Notes: generated from the sequence alone by a model not told the origin. Positions 36,215-46,586 are shown, counted from the stretch's first letter. The stretch: DNA of 64,000 nucleotides from Proteinivorax tanatarense (GCF_040267685.1 NZ_CP158367.1:248001-312000), one strand, 5' to 3'. Program-made: numbers and translations.

Positions 36215-38323
36215 ATGAAATTAAGAGCCAAGATAATGATAGCTATCTTAGTGTCAGTAGTGCTTATTTTTGTTGCTGTTACCAGTTTCAATATTATTGG
36301 ATCTAGAGATATTGCCCAGCAACAAGCAATTGAGGTGGCAGAGGCTATCGCTGAAAATAATGCAGCAGAGATTGAGGAAGTGTTAAACACAGCCAACAAC
36401 AATGCGGAAAATCTTAGCACAACCATAATAACCATGCTAAATAATGGAGTAGATGATAGAGAGTTGGTAATACAACTACTTCAAACAACACTAGAAGAAA
36501 ATCAACAGCTAGGTGGAGCATGGGCAGCTTTTGAGCCTGATGCTTTTGACGGTAATGATGAAGATTTTGCCGACACTACTTTTCACGACGATAGCGGCAG
36601 ATTTTTGCCATACTGGTATCGGGACGGAGAGGAAGTAGCTTACCAGCCCATCGCCGATGTAGCTGATGATGAGGTAAATGATTATTATACGATTCCTATG
36701 GAATCGGGAGAACCATACATTACAGAACCTACCACATATGAGGTTGGCGGACAAGAGTTAACTATGACATCATTGGTTATTCCAATCATTCCAGAAGATG
36801 AACCTATCGGAGTTGTGGGTGTTGACATATATCTAGATTTTTTACATACCATGATTTCTGAGGTGACTATTTTTGAAGAAGGTTTTGGCAGAGTGTTATC
36901 CAACCAAGGGGTAGTGGTAGCTCATCCTGATTCAGAAAGGGTAGGTCAGGTGGCCGGTGAGCTTGAGTCTGATGACGAAGAAGAGCGGGAAGCTTATAGC
37001 TCAGCTATTACCCAAGGTTTACATCATTCTGACTTTGCCTATTCTGCATCCCTTGGCCAAGAAGTATTTAAATCAGTGGTTCCAATCAATATAGGGCAAA
37101 CCGATACACCATGGTCTTTTGGCACTGTGGTAACCGAAGATGATATGTACAGAGATGTAAACAGACAAATTCGAATACTAATCTTTGTTATGGTTGCAGG
37201 CCTTGTAATATTAGCTGTGGTTATTTTCTTAATTTCTACTTATATCACTAAGCCGATATCTGTAGTTACCGACTATGCAGAAAAAATGTCAAACTTAGAC
37301 TTAACGGCAACAATGCCGGAAAAATACTTAAAGCATAATGATGAAATAGGTATGCTTTCTAACTCATTTAAAAAGCTAGGTAATAATCTTGAGCAAATTA
37401 TAAATGAAATAAAGAGATCATCTACCAACTTAGGTAACTCATCTGAAACATTGAATGAAGCTTCTCAACAATCCACTCAAGCATCTATGGAGGTTGCCAA
37501 AGCTATCGAAGGTATAGCTAGCAGCACTTCCGACCAAGCTATACAAACTGAAAATGGGTTAAATAAAGCTTTAGAAATAGGAAACTTCATAGAACAAATA
37601 GTTAACAACATCGATGAGTTAAAAGATACGTCGTCGGAAGTAAACAATCTTGCAAAAGAGGGCAGTCAGTTAATGAATAACTTAACTGAAAGCACACAAA
37701 GCAGCCAAACTTCAACAGAAACCATAAAGGAAAACATAACTTCAACCGACGCTAGTGCAGAAAAGATAGCCAAATCAAATATGATGGTTCAATCCATAGC
37801 GGAACAAACCAATCTATTAGCACTAAATGCCGCTATAGAAGCTGCAAGAGCCGGTGAAGCCGGTAAAGGGTTTGCTGTAGTCGCTGATGAGATTAGAAAG
37901 CTAGCAGAACAATCCAATGAATTTGCTACAGAAATAAGCAAGGTGATAACAGAACTACAAGAAAAATCCAGCGAAACTGTATCCAATATGGAAATAGTAG
38001 TAAATGCAGTAAAAGAACAAACTAGTAGTGCCCAGGAAACAGAACATAAATTTAAAGGGATTGCTAGCTCTATAGACGACATTAGTCAGAAGATTGAAGA
38101 GTTAAAAGATGCAGGTCATAGCATCAATGATGAAAAAGACCAGCTGGTTGAATCCCTTAAAAATTTATCCAGTATTGGAGAAAATAACTCAGCGGCATCA
38201 GAAGAGGTATCTGCTTCTACTGAAGAGCAATCGGCTACATTCCAAGAAGTTTCAGCTTCCAGTGATAAATTAAAGGAATTAGTAGATAGCTTAAATAAAC
38301 TGATAGAAAAGTTTAAAGTTTAA
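36215..38323 (+). CDS. Methyl-accepting chemotaxis protein with extracellular Cache domain
   Basis: This 702-residue chemoreceptor has a TM helix at about residues 6-28 and a periplasmic/extracellular double-Cache-like domain (about 35-300), with [11 protein letters not shown] and [12 protein letters not shown] second TM (about 315-340), a HAMP domain ([19 protein letters not shown]) and the cytoplasmic signalling hairpin tip [35 protein letters not shown] follow. It should relay ligand binding to CheA/CheW. Being just after the choline operon, it may sense choline or a related amine, by inference. GGGAGG precedes the start. Confidence 0.9.
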   Translation: MKLRAKIMIAILVSVVLIFVAVTSFNIIGSRDIAQQQAIEVAEAIAENNAAEIEEVLNTANNNAENLSTTIITMLNNGVDDRELVIQLLQTTLEENQQLGGAWAAFEPDAFDGNDEDFADTTFHDDSGRFLPYWYRDGEEVAYQPIADVADDEVNDYYTIPMESGEPYITEPTTYEVGGQELTMTSLVIPIIPEDEPIGVVGVDIYLDFLHTMISEVTIFEEGFGRVLSNQGVVVAHPDSERVGQVAGELESDDEEEREAYSSAITQGLHHSDFAYSASLGQEVFKSVVPINIGQTDTPWSFGTVVTEDDMYRDVNRQIRILIFVMVAGLVILAVVIFLISTYITKPISVVTDYAEKMSNLDLTATMPEKYLKHNDEIGMLSNSFKKLGNNLEQIINEIKRSSTNLGNSSETLNEASQQSTQASMEVAKAIEGIASSTSDQAIQTENGLNKALEIGNFIEQIVNNIDELKDTSSEVNNLAKEGSQLMNNLTESTQSSQTSTETIKENITSTDASAEKIAKSNMMVQSIAEQTNLLALNAAIEAARAGEAGKGFAVVADEIRKLAEQSNEFATEISKVITELQEKSSETVSNMEIVVNAVKEQTSSAQETEHKFKGIASSIDDISQKIEELKDAGHSINDEKDQLVESLKNLSSIGENNSAASEEVSASTEEQSATFQEVSASSDKLKELVDSLNKLIEKFKV

Positions 38324-38332
38324 AAAACACTT

Positions 38333-38368
38333 AGGAGCCAAGCTAGAAAACTTGGCTCCTATTTTTTC
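38333..38368 (+). terminator. Terminator of the first chemoreceptor gene
   Basis: AGGAGCCAAG and CTTGGCTCCT flank an 8-base loop and are followed by ATTTTTTCTT. Confidence 0.9.
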
Positions 38369-38458
38369 TTCTGAGCAGGAAAAAAGTCGGAAAAAGTTGA
38401 AAGTTATAGTGTTGGAATTTTAAATTTTATTGACTATCTATAAAAAGGAGAGCAGAAA

Positions 38459-39904
38459 ATGACAAAAGATTATTTAAGTAATTATAGTGAACTAGTAGTA
38501 CAAACAGCAGTCAAACTTTGTGCTATTGCGTGTGCTTTTGTAGCACTTCAATATGGACTTGTTATGGAATATACGATACCTAATTTAATAATGTTAGCGA
38601 TGAGTATTTTTTTAGTGGGCTTATTTAGCTATTTTAATCTAACTAAAAAATTTAGTTATAAACATGCCCAAATGACGTTAATAGCTTTTTTTATCGGATG
38701 GTTGTATAGCGCGTTGATAGGAACTTTAATTGCCATGTTTTTAATAGTACCGGTGCTAATGCTACTAGCTTTATATCCTCAAAAAAAATTCAGATGGAAA
38801 GTAATGATAGCTTTATGGACTGGATACATAATCGTAATTATATATAACTTATTAGGGTATTCAGATGTTTTAAGTTTTAGCATAGGATTAGGAGTATTCT
38901 TTTTTTACTTAAGTGCTTGTTATGCCCTAAATGCTCTTACATTGTTAATAAATAAGTTGAGTTTAGATGTGGATAAAAATCAACAACAATTGGTAAAAAG
39001 CAATGCTCAAGTTGAAAACCACCTAAAAGAAATCGAAAATGTTCAGCAACAAACCACAGACTACATTAACGAGGTAATACCATCTTTAAGAGAAACGGTA
39101 AATGTCACTGAAGAAATTGCTAAAAGCATAGAAGAACATACTCAATCAGTGGAAAGCTCGTCAGAAAAAGGTGGGGAATCCATAGAATATGCTGAAAAGC
39201 TAGATAATAGCCTAGGAGTACTAGAAACAAAGCTTGAAAATGTAACAGAAGCCAAAGAGGATGGAGAAAAGGGTGTGAACTCTCTATCAAGGACTGCTAC
39301 AAAAAGTATCAAAGTTAAAGACAATATGCTAAACGTAGCGCAACTAACCGAAGAGCGAGCTAATAAAATAATAGAAGTGTTAGGCAGCATAAAAAGTATA
39401 GCTAATCAAACACAAATACTTTCCCTCAATGCTTCCATCGAAGCTGCAAGAGCAGGTGAACATGGCAAAGGTTTTTCTGTGGTAGCAGATGAAGTTGGAC
39501 AATTAGCTGAACAAACATCAAACTATGTAGTTGACATAGAAAAAATAACCAAAGAGCTAGATGATAGCACTACCGAAGTAAATAAAGCAGCTAAAGCTCT
39601 AAACGCTATTGTAAATGGGCAGAACAAACTCATCGGTGAGGTAATAGAGCATTTTACAAACATTGATGCTAGCGTAACAGAATCTTTAAAAGAAATGTCG
39701 GTAGTAGGCTCAGACCTAACTAGCGTTAAAAATAATATAGAACACCTAAATACTCAATTAGAATCCATGTCAGCAGTATCGCAACAAATTTCAGCCAGCT
39801 CCCAGCAATCGCTAAGTTCTCTTCAAGAACAATTTAACTCAATGGAAAAAATCCAAGAAAAAGTAAACGAGCTAGGTAAGAACGATAGTGAAGCAGTAGT
39901 TTAA
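38459..39904 (+). CDS. Methyl-accepting chemotaxis-like protein with multi-helix membrane sensor
   Basis: The protein has 481 residues. The first 170 contain about six hydrophobic helices with only short loops, so it lacks an external ligand domain and may sense membrane state or an intramembrane signal. A coiled coil and the MCP signalling domain follow, with tip [37 protein letters not shown]. No HAMP domain is obvious. GGAGAG precedes the start. It is separated from the first receptor by a terminator and so may be independently expressed. Confidence 0.85.
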   Translation: MTKDYLSNYSELVVQTAVKLCAIACAFVALQYGLVMEYTIPNLIMLAMSIFLVGLFSYFNLTKKFSYKHAQMTLIAFFIGWLYSALIGTLIAMFLIVPVLMLLALYPQKKFRWKVMIALWTGYIIVIIYNLLGYSDVLSFSIGLGVFFFYLSACYALNALTLLINKLSLDVDKNQQQLVKSNAQVENHLKEIENVQQQTTDYINEVIPSLRETVNVTEEIAKSIEEHTQSVESSSEKGGESIEYAEKLDNSLGVLETKLENVTEAKEDGEKGVNSLSRTATKSIKVKDNMLNVAQLTEERANKIIEVLGSIKSIANQTQILSLNASIEAARAGEHGKGFSVVADEVGQLAEQTSNYVVDIEKITKELDDSTTEVNKAAKALNAIVNGQNKLIGEVIEHFTNIDASVTESLKEMSVVGSDLTSVKNNIEHLNTQLESMSAVSQQISASSQQSLSSLQEQFNSMEKIQEKVNELGKNDSEAVV

Positions 39905-39954
39905 CCATCGCTTAGCCATCGTTTACTAATTGTTCACCAAAGGAGCTAATTCTA

Positions 39955-40752
39955 ATGATAAAACTTGTTGCCATAGATTTAGATGGCACTTTGCTAAACG
40001 ACAGCGGAGAAATTCATCCAAAAGATAGCGAAAAAATTCAAAACCTAATATCTAACGGGATTTATGTTGTTCTTGCCACCGGCCGCACCTTTAAATCTGC
40101 CCAGCATATTGCCAAACAGTTAAACTTAAATGTGCCGATAGTCACATATAACGGAGGGTTGGTAAAGGACGCCATCTCACAGAGAGTAATCCACTGCTCA
40201 AAAATTAACCTAGACACAGCAAAAGAAATCTTAAAGCTAGCCGAGCATCAACAGGTTTACGCCCGTGCCTATATAGATGATGTGCTGTGGGAGGAAAAAG
40301 AAAATATAAATGCTAAGTTATACGCCCAAAAACATAGAATAAGCTATCAAGTAAAGGGGAGCCTTAGCAAAAATTTAGATAAAGAACCATATATACTGCT
40401 ATTTAAAGACAAACAAAACCCCTCTAAAATTCATAACCTTACCAATAAACTAAAAGAGCTAAACAAAGTATCAGTTACATCATCAACACCGGACTCAGTA
40501 GAGGTAATGAGCAAGGGAACATCTAAAGCCCATGCCCTTAAAATAATATGCCAAAAACTAAATATCCCAAAAGCTAAAACACTGGCCATCGGTAACAGCT
40601 TAAATGATTATGATATGTTGGCATTGGCAGGGCAAGGGGTGGCCATGAAAAACTCCGATCAAGCACTGCTGGAGAGATGGAGTAAAGTATCGCAGTATAC
40701 AAATAATCAAGCTGGAGTATCCAGTATCATAGAAAAATTTGTAAAAACATAG
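39955..40752 (+). CDS. Cof-type HAD-IIB hydrolase
   Basis: This 265-residue haloacid-dehalogenase phosphatase has the nucleophile motif IDLDGTLL (Asp8 and Asp10), motif II VLATGRT, motif III lysine in SKGTSKAHAL and motif IV IGNSLNDYDML. A C2B-type cap lies between residues 85 and 185. Cof proteins dephosphorylate sugar phosphates, flavin mononucleotide or pyridoxal phosphate. The substrate here is unknown. It is probably read from its own promoter, with a terminator 80 bp downstream. Confidence 0.9.
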   Translation: MIKLVAIDLDGTLLNDSGEIHPKDSEKIQNLISNGIYVVLATGRTFKSAQHIAKQLNLNVPIVTYNGGLVKDAISQRVIHCSKINLDTAKEILKLAEHQQVYARAYIDDVLWEEKENINAKLYAQKHRISYQVKGSLSKNLDKEPYILLFKDKQNPSKIHNLTNKLKELNKVSVTSSTPDSVEVMSKGTSKAHALKIICQKLNIPKAKTLAIGNSLNDYDMLALAGQGVAMKNSDQALLERWSKVSQYTNNQAGVSSIIEKFVKT

Positions 40753-40829
40753 TTATAAAAAAGCACGCTAACAAATGGATAATTGAAGAGGTTTCCTGCT
40801 AGTTTAAACTAGAGGCAAATCTAGAGCAT

Positions 40830-40864
40830 AAAAACACCTTTTTTAAAAATAAAAAGGTGTTTTT
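40830..40864 (+). terminator. Terminator of the HAD hydrolase gene
   Basis: AAAACACCTTTTT and AAAAAGGTGTTTTT pair around a short A-rich loop. Confidence 0.85.
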
Positions 40865-41088
40865 GTCTGCAAGCGACAAAATTAGACATTTTTCTATGGA
40901 GGAATTTGTAAAAAAGTAACGAATAAAGTAACGGTAAAACATATTTAAAGGATGGCCTACTAATCAATAAAATGGAGCCATCTAGAAGAAAAGGATGTGA
41001 TACAAAGGAGGTCCTCGGTAAAAAGAAGTTAAGGTATTTTTAAGTTAGTACTTTAAAATCTCTTATTATTACAAGGAGGAATAGTTAA

Positions 41089-42633
41089 ATGGAACCATCA
41101 ACAGGGAAGAAGAAAACCGAAAGAAATTGGGGAGATAAGTTTTTAAACATAGTAGAAAAAACAGGTAACAAACTTCCACACCCCGCTACTTTATTTTGCA
41201 TATTTGCTGTAGCAGTGTTACTGCTATCAGCTGGATTAGCTGCACTTGATGTGTCAGCGGAGCATCCAGACCCTGATATAGATGAGAAAGTTAAAGTAGT
41301 TAATCTTTTATCTAAAGAAGGGATAAGAGATATACTCACAAAAGCGGTTGACAACTTTACTGGATTCGCACCGTTAGGCGTTGTGTTAGTTGCAATGTTG
41401 GGAGTAGGTGTGGCAGAAAGATCTGGCCTTATTTCAGCTTTCTTAAAGAAAATTGTAATGGGAGCACCGGACATGCTAATTACCGCAGTTGTTGTTTTTG
41501 CAGGTATCATGTCGTCCATGGCATCAGATGCTGGATACGTTGTGCTAGTTCCCCTAGGAGCTGTTATATTTTTATCAAAAGGGCGGCACCCTATCGCAGG
41601 ATTGGCAGCAGCTTTTGCAGGTGTATCAGGTGGCTTTAGTTCTAACCTAATTATTACTATGATCGACCCTATGCTAGGTGGTTTTACCCAAGAATCAGCC
41701 CAAATGATGGATTCTGCATACACGGTTACTCCAGCAGCAAACCTTTTCTTTATGATGGCATCTACTGTGTTAATAACGGTTGTAGGTGTATTAGTAACAG
41801 AAAAAGTTGTAGAACCTAGGTTAGGAAGCTATACCGGTTCATATAAACAGGATCTCGATTCACTTAAACCAAAAGAAAATAAAAGTTTAAAAATAGCTTT
41901 GTTTGCTTTGATAGCTTATGTTATAGTAGTAGCGCTGATGACAGTTCCCGAAACAGCTATACTAAGAACTGACGAAGGAGCTCTTTTAGCTGATCATGAG
42001 TCGCCGTTTATAGGAGCAATGATACCACTTATTGCCCTGTCATTTTTCATTCCTGGGTTGGCTTATGGGATTAGTGTAGGAGATGTCAAAAAGGACAAAA
42101 CAGTTGTAAAGTATATGGAAGATACCATGTCTACCATGGGTGGATATATCGTACTAGCTTTTGTTGCAGCACAATTTGTTGCATATTTCGAATGGTCCAA
42201 TATAGGCTTTATTTTAGCCATAAATGGAGCGGAGTTTTTGCAAGCTATTAACTTAACAGGGATACCACTTATTTTAGCTTTTATACTAGTTAGTGGTTTT
42301 ATCAACATTTTTGTGGGCAGTGCTTCTGCTAAATGGGCTATAATGGCTCCTGTGTTTGTTCCAATGTTAATGAATATGGGTTATTCACCGGAAGTTGCAC
42401 AGCTTGCCTATCGTATTGGTGACTCTACCACCAATATTATATCCCCTTTGATGCCTTACTTTGCAATTATCGTAGCCTTTGCTCAAAAATATGATAAAAA
42501 TATTGGAATTGGAACTCTAATTTCTACTATGCTTCCATATTCTATTGCATTTATGATAGCTTGGATGATTATGCTGTCAGCTTGGCTACTATTAGGATTG
42601 CCAATTGGGCCTGAAGCACCAATATACTATTAA
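41089..42633 (+). CDS. AbgT-family transporter
   Basis: This 514-residue membrane protein has about 12 hydrophobic segments and AbgT-family signatures. These are an N-terminal ALERTGNKLPHP-like stretch (here EKTGNKLPHPATLF), AGVSGGFSSNL in the first hairpin, and GDSTTNIISPLMPYF near the C-terminus. AbgT members import p-aminobenzoyl-glutamate or export sulfonamides, driven by the proton motive force. AAGGAGG precedes the start. The 336-bp gap upstream contains an unattached AAAGGAGG but no clear gene. Confidence 0.9.
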   Translation: MEPSTGKKKTERNWGDKFLNIVEKTGNKLPHPATLFCIFAVAVLLLSAGLAALDVSAEHPDPDIDEKVKVVNLLSKEGIRDILTKAVDNFTGFAPLGVVLVAMLGVGVAERSGLISAFLKKIVMGAPDMLITAVVVFAGIMSSMASDAGYVVLVPLGAVIFLSKGRHPIAGLAAAFAGVSGGFSSNLIITMIDPMLGGFTQESAQMMDSAYTVTPAANLFFMMASTVLITVVGVLVTEKVVEPRLGSYTGSYKQDLDSLKPKENKSLKIALFALIAYVIVVALMTVPETAILRTDEGALLADHESPFIGAMIPLIALSFFIPGLAYGISVGDVKKDKTVVKYMEDTMSTMGGYIVLAFVAAQFVAYFEWSNIGFILAINGAEFLQAINLTGIPLILAFILVSGFINIFVGSASAKWAIMAPVFVPMLMNMGYSPEVAQLAYRIGDSTTNIISPLMPYFAIIVAFAQKYDKNIGIGTLISTMLPYSIAFMIAWMIMLSAWLLLGLPIGPEAPIYY

Positions 42634-42653
42634 GAATTTATAAATAGGATTAT

Positions 42654-42688
42654 AAAAGCGGTTAGACCGATAAGTCTAACCGCTTTTT
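42654..42688 (+). terminator. Terminator of the AbgT gene
   Basis: AAAAGCGGTTAGAC and GTCTAACCGCTTTTT form a 13- to 14-bp stem 20 bp after the stop. Confidence 0.92.
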
Positions 42689-42720
42689 AATGCTATGGCG
42701 TTAATGTCAGAACAAGAACC

Positions 42721-43295
42721 TTATTTTTTTACTTTCACTATCATACCAATAACAGTAGCTAAAACTGCTATAACTAAAATAACCACTAACCAACCTAAAC
42801 CACTTTCCTCATCTACAGAGATAATTCCAACCTCCGCATCCTCATCATCAGCACTAACTGGTTCATTACTTTTTTCTTGCTCATTATCAGAGCCAACTGG
42901 ATCATCAGACTGGACCTCGTCAAAATCAGCATCATCAACCTCTCCATTTTCTGAGTCTGACGTAAGAGTCCTTACAATTCCTTTTTCGCCTTCCTTTTCT
43001 CGATATCGTTCGATAACTTCTTCATTTACAAACTCAAAAGTCTCAGCATCAATATAAATTCCCTTTATATCCCCATCATCCACAGTAAAAGTTGCTTTAT
43101 AAAATTTATCTTCAGTAATAGCGGGAAAATCTACGACCCAGGCATCCCTAGTACAACTTCTTCGCCAAACTCTTCCTGTAATATACCAGTGATTCTTTCC
43201 ATTGTTTCATCATCTACCAGCTCTATAGCAGCAAAAGCGGTAAAACTAAAAATTAAAACCAAAACAAAGCCAATAATAAAACTTCTTTTTAACAT
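42721..43295 (-). pseudogene. Frameshifted exported acidic membrane protein
   Basis: ATG 43295, after an AGGGGTG site, opens a signal peptide (MLKRSFIIGFVLVLIFS). That frame stops at LGMPGS. The adjacent frame continues without pause as RDAWVVDFPAITEDKFYKA. It then gives VDDGDIKGIYIDAETFEFV, an Asp/Glu-rich stalk and a C-terminal transmembrane helix with a KVKK tail. A one-base deletion near 43145-43165 would explain this. The VDDGDIKGIYIDAETFE region resembles PepSY-like folds. Restored length is about 190 residues. It is a pseudogene, a sequencing error or, less likely, a recoded gene. Confidence 0.6.
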
Positions 43296-43404
43296 GTCAT
43301 CACCCCTAAAGTTATTTGTTTATCTTTAAGACGACAAAAAGAATAAAAAGTTCCACAAAAAAATAAAAACTTGTATAAACTTTTAACAATTAAACCCCGG
43401 TAAG

Positions 43405-43655
43405 AAGTCCCTCCTTGCAAAGGTAGAGGCCACCAGCCGATGCAAAACAATAAGGAATCCCCCTTGCAAGAGGTAGAGAGCAACCCGCCGATGCAAAAAG
43501 CTTAGACCAACTAGACCAACCTTAAACAACACCACCCTAGCAAGAGGTAGGGTGCGACCACTGTGTCGCCCCATCAACAAATGGCAGTCTAAGTGGTGTG
43601 CACCCATCATCCAGCTACCATGTCATTCTGAGCGTAAGGCGAAGAATCTATGTTT
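43405..43655. repeat. Cluster of GTAG-hairpin repeats and a CTGAGC-type dispersed repeat
   Basis: Two degenerate copies near 43425 and 43470 (GAGGTAGAG, then CCGATGCAAAA) are followed by a good copy at 43547-43572, GTAG then GGTGCGAC and GTCGCCCC around CACTGT. At 43619-43651 lies the dispersed repeat TGTCATTCTGAGCG with GAAGAATCT. The 540-bp region between 43296 and 43838 holds no gene that I can support. Confidence 0.75.
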
Positions 43656-43838
43656 TTAAGTCTATACAAAACTTGTAGTTGAGCATTCCCTGCTTCATCT
43701 GTTAATTGGGTAGCATACTCCTGAAAAATATCTTTATTAAGAGGGATGACGAGATATTCATGGAAAACAGTTTTTTACAGTTGAAAAACCCTTAACCATA
43801 GTCATCATACATTATATTTTAAAGGGAGAGAGACAATT

Positions 43839-43946
43839 ATGAAATTAAAAGGAATGATAGCGCTGTTTTCAGCCCTAATCTTAGTTTTAGAAGGCACCTT
43901 ACTAATAGGATGCGGAAATAACAATATAAGAAACCAGTTACAATGA
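43839..43946 (+). CDS. Very small lipoprotein (35 residues)
   Basis: A short frame preceded by AAGGGAGAG encodes MKLKGMIALFSALILVLEG, then a lipobox LLIGC and a ten-residue polar tail, GNNNIRNQLQ. It ends inside a terminator-like hairpin. The layout, a signal peptide plus Cys and a short tail, resembles entericidin-type mini-lipoproteins, but no family match is claimed. It could also be the decayed remnant of a longer lipoprotein gene. It is too short for most gene finders. Confidence 0.45.
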   Translation: MKLKGMIALFSALILVLEGTLLIGCGNNNIRNQLQ

Positions 43947-43974
43947 ATAAAATGGAACTGGTTGTTTTCTTACA
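43929..43974 (+). terminator. Terminator overlapping the small lipoprotein end
   Basis: AACCAGTT and AACTGGTT are separated by a 14-bp loop and followed by GTTTTCTT. The stop codon lies within the loop. Confidence 0.6.
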
Positions 43975-44066
43975 TAAAGGCAAAAGATAGCTTAATAACA
44001 GCCGTGCTATGTAGCAGCAGGAAAATTTAAATTATAGCTGGGATATAACTTCAGATTCTCAAGCAC

Positions 44067-44107
44067 AAAAATGCACCTCTCGTTTTAAAAACGTAGGGTG
44101 CATTTTT
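44067..44107. terminator. Hairpin terminator between convergent units
   Basis: AAAAATGCACC and GGGTGCATTTTT form a stem with A and T runs on both sides. An inner GTTTT/AAAAC pairing is also possible. Confidence 0.65.
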
Positions 44108-44175
44108 AACGTTTATTTAGAGGAACTAAAACCTAACAAAAGCTTATAATTAAATTGGCTCCACCTAGTAAAAAC

Positions 44176-44526
44176 CTACATTTCATTAGCCATTTGCCTA
44201 CACTCATTAGCACAAACATGACAAACATCAGCACAGTTTTGACAATGCTGTTCTTCAAACTTAGCACATTCATCGGCGCACATATCACAAATTTTAGCAC
44301 ACAACTCACAGTGCTCTTTAGTAAGCTGACCGTTCATAGCCATTAAAGTTATAGAATTCTGAGCTGTCATAGCACATTCAACCAAAAGCCCTAACATCTT
44401 CTTTCTGGAACTGACATCAGGCTCATCCAAACAAGCATCAAAACATTCCATACAAGACTGAGCAGCCCGAGAACAAGCATCAATACAAGCCTGAAAATCC
44501 GTCTTTCCATCAGCAATCAAACTCAC
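44176..44526 (-). CDS. Four-helix-bundle copper-binding protein (DUF326)
   Basis: This 116-residue cysteine-rich helical protein has more than a dozen cysteines in CxxxC and CxxC patterns (CIDACSRAAQSCMECFDAC, CELCAKICDMCADEC, CADVCHVCANEC). It belongs to the DUF326/YhjQ group related to Csp copper-storage proteins, and probably binds many Cu(I) ions in the core of a four-helix bundle in the cytoplasm. The start is GTG 44526 after AAGGGGG. No copper transporter is adjacent. Confidence 0.85.
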   Translation of the reverse strand: MSLIADGKTDFQACIDACSRAAQSCMECFDACLDEPDVSSRKKMLGLLVECAMTAQNSITLMAMNGQLTKEHCELCAKICDMCADECAKFEEQHCQNCADVCHVCANECRQMANEM

Positions 44527-44693
44527 AAAAAAACCCCCTTTTCAGTTTTTTAAGTATCTTACTTGTATTATCTATAAAAAAGAAAAAAGTTATACACCAA
44601 AACTTCATTTATCAAAATAAATGAGCCCATTGTAAACCACTCTAAACAAAAAAGTCTCCCAACCGTTCCTTCCATCCTATGTATTACAATTTT

Positions 44694-44722
44694 CAAGAGG
44701 TAGGGGTGATTACTGTGTCAAT
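44694..44722. repeat. Degenerate third-type GTAG-hairpin repeat
   Basis: GAGGTAGGGGTGATTACTGT followed by GTCAAT resembles the better copies at 57.99 and 59.38 kb, with a few substitutions. The 329 bp between 44527 and 44855 otherwise hold nothing recognisable. Confidence 0.5.
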
Positions 44723-44855
44723 ATTTAGCAATAGTTTCATACCTATCTAATTTATAGGAACTTCATTGTCCACATGAATAAGTGAGATAATTTAATGGAA
44801 AGCTTCATGTTTAAAATGATTGTATAAAAACATTAGAATCATAGTTTTTAAAGTT

Positions 44856-45749
44856 TTAGAAGCTATTATAAATGTAATTACCTATAAAATAAAGGAAAAC
44901 AATATGTGTTGGGTAAAAAATATAGAAAAAGTATTTAAGGTTCCTACCTTTTTGTTGATTATACGCCAGCATAAATGGCAAGGCAAAAAGCATTAACCAT
45001 TGGTAATTATCAAATAAGCTAAAGCCATTAGAACTGTTTGTAAACAACATTGGGTTTATCCCTATGATTGCATATGAAATAAATGTTATTATATCTCCTA
45101 CAAGACATAGACCTGCCCGGCGAAACAAGCCAATGAATAACGGTACTATCTTAAAAATATCTATTAAGACAAATATTAGGATAAAATTTATATAGTAGAT
45201 ACTTAACTTGACTTTGGTATTTCTTAGACTACTTATCAATAATCCTAGTGTAACAAAAAGTAAACCACCTTCTAAGTTTAATATACTCCCTAGAAGATTG
45301 GGTACAGTATAAACTAAAAACTCTTCAGATAAATTAGTGAAATTTAATAATAGGATAATTAATATAATAGTAATTAACTGCCATAGTAAGTAAAGCGATA
45401 CTAGCTTGCTTCTTTTTTCTATCGGTGAATAGTAAAAAAGATATATAAAAACGCATATTGTAAATAATGTTCTTGGGAAATCTGTGGTTATTTGCCTATA
45501 TTCTTTTCCAAAAGGATAGTTAACAAAAAGTAGTATTATCCCCATAAAAACACATAAAAAATATAGTCTTAAAAGATAGTCCTTTTTACGCCTACTGTAA
45601 TTAAAGCCAACAACAGTGCAAAAAATAAAAATTGGAGCTGCTAGTCGACCTATGTAATGAAAAAAAGTAGGAGTAAACGGAATAAATAGAGCCATATGGT
45701 CTATTAGCATAAATAGTAAAGCAATTATTTTCAAACTTGTTGTGTTCAT
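44856..45749 (-). CDS. TraX-family integral membrane protein
   Basis: This 297-residue protein has eight or more hydrophobic helices. The family-defining opening LKIIALLFMLIDHMALFIP is followed by HYIGRLAAPIFIFCTVVGFNYSR and a C-terminal YIFYPTHI-like motif (YFFYIFYPTHIVFLYFIGN). TraX homologues acetylate F-pilin in conjugative plasmids, but chromosomal Firmicute members are orphans with an acyltransferase-like fold. The start follows GGGAGG. No conjugation genes accompany it. Confidence 0.85.
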   Translation of the reverse strand: MNTTSLKIIALLFMLIDHMALFIPFTPTFFHYIGRLAAPIFIFCTVVGFNYSRRKKDYLLRLYFLCVFMGIILLFVNYPFGKEYRQITTDFPRTLFTICVFIYLFYYSPIEKRSKLVSLYLLWQLITIILIILLLNFTNLSEEFLVYTVPNLLGSILNLEGGLLFVTLGLLISSLRNTKVKLSIYYINFILIFVLIDIFKIVPLFIGLFRRAGLCLVGDIITFISYAIIGINPMLFTNSSNGFSLFDNYQWLMLFALPFMLAYNQQKGRNLKYFFYIFYPTHIVFLYFIGNYIYNSF

Positions 45750-45881
45750 AACTATCCTCCCTATACAGGTTTTTTTGATATGTCTCTTTCAAGCTTATGG
45801 CCCTATACACTTTTCATTTTAATTATAGATGTGATTTTTATGTCATTTTCGCTCACCCGTAAAGCAAAAACTTAACAAAAT

Positions 45882-46367
45882 CTATCGAATATATCCATCA
45901 AAATTTCTATATCCCCCTTGAAATAATAAATAAATTTCTCTATTAGGATTCCCTATCTCTGGGAAAAAGTAGCGAGTATGTCCTGGGCTTACAGTAACCG
46001 TATGGTATGTTTTCCAAAATGTTTTTGTTTTAACTGTTAAGCTTTCATGGGAATAATTATTTACAACTACTGCATAAGATGATTTTCCTTTAAATTTATA
46101 GTTGCTATATAAATTTTGATGGCGAGCAACTCCTGCAAAATTATATTGCCCCTTTGAAGATATATCCCAAACTTCTCTAGGTATAGATGTACAAGGTGCT
46201 ATTATTGATTGCTTATGTTGTTCACTATAATGAGCTTTTATTTGTTCTTCTGTCATCTTCACTTCGTAAGTAAATATTGCATTTTCTATATCCTTTGTTT
46301 GTGCAAGTAGAGTTGAAGAAGGCAATAAAAAAACGATCAAAAATGTAAAACTTAATAATTTTTTCAT
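45882..46367 (-). CDS. Small secreted protein of unknown function
   Basis: This 161-residue protein has a clear signal peptide (MKKLLSFTFLIVFLLPSSTLLA, cleavage after LLA). The mature part begins QTKDIENAIFTYEVKMTEEQ. The C-terminal half is beta-rich with many aromatic residues (YAVVVNNYSHESLTV, FWKTYHTVTVSPGHTRYFF) and could form a small beta-sandwich. GGGAGG precedes the start. Its first third and about 200 bp of upstream DNA are duplicated at 47.6-48.0 kb, where the copy is truncated. No family was recognised. Confidence 0.7.
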   Translation of the reverse strand: MKKLLSFTFLIVFLLPSSTLLAQTKDIENAIFTYEVKMTEEQIKAHYSEQHKQSIIAPCTSIPREVWDISSKGQYNFAGVARHQNLYSNYKFKGKSSYAVVVNNYSHESLTVKTKTFWKTYHTVTVSPGHTRYFFPEIGNPNREIYLLFQGGYRNFDGYIR

Positions 46368-46586
46368 AAAAAATTCCTCCCTTTTAAAAATTAAATACCT
46401 TTTCTAATCTTACAATATCATAATTTTTAGAATAGTAAACCTGATTATAATCGGGGCCTGTAAAGGGGTTATTTATAAGTTGATAGAAGGGAGCTCGTTC
46501 CCTGATTGTAACTAAAACACCAAAACCAAAAAAGAAACCTCAAACAAAGATAAAACAAAAAAAGCCACCAACCAACTACCGTAGCA

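Noticed and set aside
41085-41723. 212-codon minus-strand frame opposite the AbgT gene
   Set aside because: It is antisense to a clear transporter gene, has no ribosome site and a Thr/Pro/Ala-rich shadow composition.
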